From: Acidobacteriota bacterium
Lineage (GTDB): Bacteria; Acidobacteriota; Polarisedimenticolia; J045
Assembly: GCA_027001345.1 (NCBI GenBank)
Contig: JALTMS010000721.1
Coordinates: forward strand, 1 to 8,907
Direction of reading: 5' to 3'
Length of the DNA: 8,907 nt
Part shown: in pieces, positions 6,010-8,907 of the stretch
Position numbering within the stretch: the stretch's first letter is position 1
Layout: every line of letters starts with the position of its first letter
The notes under the pieces: generated by a model
Database searches by the model: none
Told to the model about the DNA's origin: nothing
Seen by the model: the letters and a program-made list of their open reading frames with translations, nothing else
Position numbers and translations under genes: made by a program

Positions 6010-6019
6010 GAAACCATCG

Positions 6020-6571
6020 ATGTGCCCGACCACCACTCGCCCCACCCTGGCCTTTGCGGGCCGGCTCGAGGGCATCAGCCTGGCGGAAGTGTTGCAGATC
6101 CTCGGCGCCACCCGGCGTAGCGGTCTGCTCCAGGTCGAACAGGAGGACCCACCCGAGCGGGGCGAGATCGAGATGGAAGACGGGCGAATCGTGCGCGCAT
6201 CTCGCTCGCCGGTTCCCGAGCCTCTGGGCGCGGTTCTGCTCCGTCGGCGCGCGGTGGATCCGCAAGTCCTCGGCCAGGCTCTCGAGCGGCAGGCCGCGGT
6301 GGCTCCCTGGAAACCCCTCGGCACCGTGTTGCTGGAGATGGGCGCGCTCGAACCCGGTGACCTGGCCGAGTCGCTGGCCGAGCAAATCGAAGAAGCCGTC
6401 GCCGTGATCCTCTCGTGGCGCAGCGGGGTTTTTCGCTTTCGCACGCCGGCTCCTCGCCACTCGCAGCCGGGCCAGACTCTGCTCGGCGTGGCCCTCGACA
6501 CGCAGCAGACGCTGCTCGAAGCGGCCCGACGGTGGGACGAGGACATCCAGCGCGAGGGCGTGCTGCACTGA
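6020..6571 (+). CDS. DUF4388 domain-containing protein
   Basis: A 183-residue soluble protein without signal peptide or membrane segment. It opens with the DUF4388 (PatA N-terminal-like) signature: F-x-G-R-L-E-G-I-S-L-A-E-V-L-Q at about 12-26, then SGLLQV (34-39) and GEIEMEDGRIVRA (48-60), that is, a strand with an acidic-glycine turn. Two internally similar units follow: LGAVLLRRRAVDPQVLGQAL (69-88) and LGTVLLEMGALEPGDLAESL (100-119), each ending in a conserved Gln a few residues later, resembling the helical repeat seen in GspE/MshE N-terminal domains. A further strand, GVFRFR, sits at 136-141. In cyanobacteria and delta-proteobacteria such domains occur in signalling proteins, often with receiver or GTPase-regulatory modules; here the domain stands alone, so a role as a small adaptor or ligand sensor is only inference. 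It follows a 133-bp gap and is closed by a strong hairpin, consistent with its own transcription unit. Confidence 0.8.
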   Translation: MCPTTTRPTLAFAGRLEGISLAEVLQILGATRRSGLLQVEQEDPPERGEIEMEDGRIVRASRSPVPEPLGAVLLRRRAVDPQVLGQALERQAAVAPWKPLGTVLLEMGALEPGDLAESLAEQIEEAVAVILSWRSGVFRFRTPAPRHSQPGQTLLGVALDTQQTLLEAARRWDEDIQREGVLH

Positions 6572-6574
6572 AAA

Positions 6575-6595
6575 CCGGAGCCCTCGGGGCTCCGG
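6575..6595. terminator. Bidirectional intrinsic terminator
   Basis: CCGGAGCCC (6575-6583) pairs perfectly with GGGCTCCGG (6587-6595) around a 3-nt loop: a 9-bp GC-rich stem. On the plus strand it begins 3 nt after the DUF4388 stop and is followed by a mildly T-rich stretch (GTTGTCTTG). On the minus strand it lies 20 nt beyond the tRNA 3' end and is followed directly by TTTT. It can therefore serve both convergent units; the minus-strand form looks the better terminator. Confidence 0.78.
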
Positions 6596-6615
6596 CCGTT
6601 GTCTTGCTCGAGTGA

Positions 6616-6702
6616 TGGTGCCGAAGAGAGGACTCGAACCTCCACGGGCTTGCGCCCACATGGACCTGAACCATGCGCGTCTGCCAGTTCCGCCACTTCG
6701 GC
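6616..6702 (-). tRNA. tRNA-Leu, anticodon CAG
   Basis: The 87-nt minus-strand sequence folds into a complete class II tRNA. The acceptor stem GCCGAAG/CTTCGGC is perfect (7 bp). The D-stem is GCG/CGC. The anticodon stem CATGG/CCATG encloses a 7-nt loop TTCAGGT with anticodon CAG (complement at 6666-6668). A 15-nt variable arm contains the GGGC/GCCC stem with a GCAA loop, as expected for leucine tRNAs. The T arm is GGAGG-TTCGAGT-CCTCT. The discriminator base is A and the CCA end is encoded (6616-6618). It reads CUG, visibly the dominant leucine codon of the neighbouring genes. It appears to be transcribed alone, from a promoter at 6714-6742 and to a terminator at 6575-6595. Confidence 0.98.
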
Positions 6703-6713
6703 AACGACGCCAG

Positions 6714-6742
6714 AGTCTAGACGGGCCTCCTGTCAGCGTCAA
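6714..6742 (-). promoter_or_regulatory. Promoter of tRNA-Leu(CAG)
   Basis: On the minus strand TTGACG (-35, 6737-6742; 5 of 6 consensus) and TAGACT (-10, 6714-6719; 4 of 6) are spaced by exactly 17 bp, with the tRNA 5' end 11 nt beyond the -10. The -35 box contains the TGA stop of the spermidine-synthase-like gene (6739-6741), so promoter and coding end are merged. The very short predicted leader (about 5 nt) suits RNase P maturation. Confidence 0.62.
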
Positions 6743-8907
6743 CCTTTGGGGGCCATTTGCTGGTCGAGCAGTCGGCGAATCGCCGGAGCCGCCGGATGGC
6801 CGGGGGCGACCTCGAGCAGATGGCGCAGGACGCGCGTTCCGAGATCCGGTCGGCGACCCCGCCCCATCAGGAAGTTGCCGAAGCCGAGCAGGGTCTCCGG
6901 ATCGTTGGGATTGATTTCGAGGGCGGTCTTGTAGGCCTCGAAGGCAGCAGCGAGCCGTCCTCGGTCCCCCAGCCGCAGGGCATAGAGCCTCCAGGCCGCC
7001 ACGTTCTTCGGCTGGCGCTCGGTGCGCGCTCGCAGACGTTCGAGGTGGGCATCGGAGACTCCGGCCATCCACTGCAAGTAGGGGTCGGCAGGTCGGCGAT
7101 CGAGAGCACCGAGCAGCAGAGCCTCCGCCCGGGCTCGCTCGCCCTTTTCCGCGGCCCAGGCCCCATGGAGCATCTGCCCCAGGGTTTGGCGGGCCGTCTC
7201 CAGACGGCCGGTCCACCCCGCCGGAGGAGTTGCGGCCAGCAGGCTTTCGGGTGCCGGCGGCCGATCGATCCACCCATCGACGTCGGGTAGAGGTGGGCGC
7301 CTGCCGTAGCGGGCGAAATACTCCACGCGGGGTCGATCGTCGGTGACGGTCGGTGCCTGGCCTGCGATCGCTTCGAGGCCGGTCCGGTCGAGCCAGGCGG
7401 TGGCCAGCAGGGAGGCGCCGTCCGCCAGGCCGACCTGGCCGAGGGAGGCCTGCACCGCCGGGGGCGCAAGCCGTTGATCGATGACCGCTGGATCGACGGT
7501 CAGTGGGGTGGCGCTGCCGAGCAGCAGCAGTTCGCGCTCGACCGGAAGGAAGCCCAGTACGTGATCGAAGGCGTCGAGGAACGCCCGGATCAGCATCGCG
7601 ACTTCCTCGCCGGACTGGGAATGGAGCGGAATCCACTGGGCGAAGACGCCGCCGGGGGTCAGACGGTCGAGTCCGAGCCGATAGAAGTCGCGGGTGTAGA
7701 GCGCAACGACGCCGGAGTCCCGCGGCGGTGGTGGCTCGAGGGTGATCAGGTCCCAGCGCTGGCGCCCGGAGAGCATCAGGTGCCGGCCGTCCTCGACCCA
7801 CAGGCGGGTCCGCCGGTCGGCGAGAACGTCGTGGTTGACCTCCGCGAAAAGGGGCAAGGCATCGACCACGCCGGGGGAGATCTCGGCGATGTCGATGCGC
7901 TCCACTTCAGGATGGCTGGCCACCGCTGCGGCGGTCATGCCCGTGCCGAGGCAGATCACCAGCGCCCGCCGGGGGGTACGGGCATAGAGCACCGGCAGAT
8001 GTCCGAGCAGACGCATGTAGCGCCGCGCGTAGAGGTGGGTGCCGGTGAGGCTGGTCTGATTGGTCACCAGTCGCCGGAAACCCAGTTGCTGGGGGTTGTC
8101 CTCCTCGACCACGGCGATGGTCTGCACCGGCCCCTCGGCGAAGGTCAGTACCTGCTCGGGGGCGAAGCGACCGAGCAGACCGTGGCGCACGGGGTCCGTG
8201 CGCCAGGAAGCGGCCAGGCCGAGGGCGCACACGGCGGCGACCCCCAGCACCGTGTTGCGCCGCCAGGGGGCCGGCACGGTGGCGAAAGCGGCGGTGAGGG
8301 CGGCGAGGGCGGCGAGGGCGGCGAGCAAGGTCAGCGTTCCCGCACTGCCCAGCCGCGGGATCGCCCACAGCCCGGCGATCAGCGCGCCGGCCACGGCTCC
8401 CAGGGTGTTGAGGGCATAGGCCAGGGCGAAGCGGCGGGCGAGTCTCTCCTGCCGGGCGGCGGCGATGCGGGCAACCAGCGGCACCACGCAGCCGAGGGCC
8501 AGGCTTGCCGGCAGCAGGGCGAGAAAGCTGCCCGCCAGCTCGCCACCCCAGGCCCAGCTTCCCAGGCCCACCAGGCGGGCCAGTTCCCGGCCGGCGCTGC
8601 GGTAGAAACCCGAATCGAAGCTCCGGCGCGCCAGGCCCAGGCCCAGGCTCAGTGCGGCCAGACAGACCGCCACCCAGCGACCGGGAATCGGTGTGCGATC
8701 GGCCAGGCGACCGGCGGCGGCGGAACCGAGGGCGATGCCGACGAGGAAGGCCGCGAGCATGGTGGCAAAGGCATAGGCGCTCGATCCGGCGAGCACCGCC
8801 AGGATGCGGTGAGCCACCACTTCCAGCCCCAGGCCGACAATGCCGCTGATGCAGAAGGCCAGCGCTGTGAGAGGGAAGGCGAGCCGGGGCAGAGATTCGA
8901 GGGCCAC
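6739..8907 (-). CDS. Polytopic membrane protein with spermidine-synthase-like domain and TPRs (possibly 5' partial)
   Basis: 722 residues are visible, beginning at a GTG on the last three bases of the window; the true start may be this GTG or slightly beyond the edge. Roughly seven hydrophobic segments occupy residues 11-235, including SGIVGLGLEVVAHR (21-34) and SSAYAFATMLAAFLVGIALGS (42-62), the pattern of fused MFS/spermidine-synthase proteins. A Rossmann domain follows: ALVICLGTGMTAAAVA (315-330), DIAEISPGVVDA (339-350), VEDGRHLML (371-379), LITLEPPPPRDSG (387-399), LYTRDFY (403-409) and LTPGGVFAQWIP (416-427). TVTDDRPRVEYF (520-531) is the usual family tail. The C-terminus carries about two TPR units (633-703). 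True spermidine synthases have a catalytic Asp in a D-[ST]-[ST]-D-P motif; here the site reads E-P-P-P-P, so polyamine synthesis is doubtful. The reaction is unknown; a membrane-linked transferase is inferred. The -35 of the tRNA promoter overlaps its stop. Confidence 0.85.
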   Translation of the reverse strand: MALESLPRLAFPLTALAFCISGIVGLGLEVVAHRILAVLAGSSAYAFATMLAAFLVGIALGSAAAGRLADRTPIPGRWVAVCLAALSLGLGLARRSFDSGFYRSAGRELARLVGLGSWAWGGELAGSFLALLPASLALGCVVPLVARIAAARQERLARRFALAYALNTLGAVAGALIAGLWAIPRLGSAGTLTLLAALAALAALTAAFATVPAPWRRNTVLGVAAVCALGLAASWRTDPVRHGLLGRFAPEQVLTFAEGPVQTIAVVEEDNPQQLGFRRLVTNQTSLTGTHLYARRYMRLLGHLPVLYARTPRRALVICLGTGMTAAAVASHPEVERIDIAEISPGVVDALPLFAEVNHDVLADRRTRLWVEDGRHLMLSGRQRWDLITLEPPPPRDSGVVALYTRDFYRLGLDRLTPGGVFAQWIPLHSQSGEEVAMLIRAFLDAFDHVLGFLPVERELLLLGSATPLTVDPAVIDQRLAPPAVQASLGQVGLADGASLLATAWLDRTGLEAIAGQAPTVTDDRPRVEYFARYGRRPPLPDVDGWIDRPPAPESLLAATPPAGWTGRLETARQTLGQMLHGAWAAEKGERARAEALLLGALDRRPADPYLQWMAGVSDAHLERLRARTERQPKNVAAWRLYALRLGDRGRLAAAFEAYKTALEINPNDPETLLGFGNFLMGRGRRPDLGTRVLRHLLEVAPGHPAAPAIRRLLDQQMAPKG
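8289..8325 (-). repeat. 9-bp tandem repeat in the membrane-protein gene
   Basis: The unit GGGCGGCGA occurs three times perfectly at 8298-8324, preceded by one diverged copy. On the coding strand it gives repeated A-A-L triplets in a transmembrane helix (about residues 195-206). Copy number could vary in steps of three residues without shifting the frame. Confidence 0.7.

Larger units (their letters stand above)
5887..6019 (+). other. Palindrome-rich intergenic region
   Basis: The 133 bp contain several symmetric elements. GAGCGCTC (5901-5908), GAAGCTTC (5915-5922) and TCCGGCCGGA (5950-5959) are perfect palindromes. GGGCC/GGCCC (5934-5938 and 5943-5947) form a small hairpin with a 4-nt loop. 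CCGGATC (5888-5894) is complementary to GATCCGG (5948-5954). TCATGCA is directly repeated at 5893-5899 and 5921-5927, 28 bp apart. No U-tract follows the hairpin, so terminator function is weak. The region could hold operator sites or a structured leader for the DUF4388 gene; short palindromes also arise by chance at this GC content. Confidence 0.35.

Noticed and set aside
5983..6696. Minus-strand frame beginning MAELADAHGSG
   Set aside because: The beginning is simply the translated tRNA-Leu, a well-known source of false proteins; the rest is antisense to the DUF4388 gene.
6616..6702. tRNA as an integration site of a mobile element
   Set aside because: No integrase, no duplicated 3' tRNA segment and no mobile genes are visible on either side within the window.
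5921..7801. Very long minus-strand open frame (626 codons) crossing the tRNA and three annotated features
   Set aside because: It runs antisense to the DUF4388 gene, through the tRNA and out of frame with the spermidine-synthase-like gene. Its translation is Arg/Pro-rich and shows no family motif, typical of GC-rich shadow frames.

Overview
The window is high-GC DNA (roughly two thirds G+C by eye), packed with genes whose spurious antisense frames are long, as is usual at this base composition. The gene families are a GldG-type ABC auxiliary protein, a DUF4340 protein, a secreted GWxTD protein, a HEAT-repeat lipoprotein, a bactofilin, a DUF4388 protein and a membrane-embedded spermidine-synthase-like protein with TPRs. 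Lipoprotein and Sec signals plus bactofilin point to a diderm bacterium. The combination fits Acidobacteriota best; Myxococcota or a related deep-branching diderm phylum cannot be excluded. This placement is inference from family content, with no phylogenetic marker read.

Layout: (1) 1-1964, plus strand: the 3' part of a GldG-like gene and a translationally coupled DUF4340 gene. These are probably the distal end of an ABC-2 type exporter operon whose ATPase and permease would lie upstream of the window. (2) 1945-3480, minus strand: an exported GWxTD-domain protein, convergent with and overlapping the DUF4340 gene by 20 bp. (3) 3481-3574: a divergent promoter region. (4) 3575-5886, plus strand: a HEAT-repeat lipoprotein, a bactofilin and, 19 bp later, a degenerate class I methyltransferase-fold protein. 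(5) 5887-6019: a palindrome-rich gap, then a DUF4388 protein (6020-6571). (6) 6575-6595: a strong hairpin that can terminate transcription from both sides. (7) 6616-6702, minus strand: a complete tRNA-Leu(CAG) with its own good promoter, whose -35 box overlaps the stop codon of the next gene. (8) 6739-8907, minus strand: a large polytopic membrane protein with a spermidine-synthase-like domain and C-terminal TPRs, reaching the window edge.

The protein genes share a cell-envelope theme: membrane export, a periplasmic GWxTD protein, a HEAT scaffold lipoprotein, and a bactofilin cytoskeletal polymer with a small MTase-fold partner. I see no mobile element, CRISPR array, phage gene or defence locus, and no clearly new multi-gene system. 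The observations most worth following are the possible second translation start in the bactofilin, the bactofilin-MTase pairing, the loss of catalytic motifs in the two methyltransferase/aminopropyltransferase-like proteins, the inverted repeat that includes part of the HEAT gene's ribosome binding site, and the compact tRNA-Leu transcription unit.
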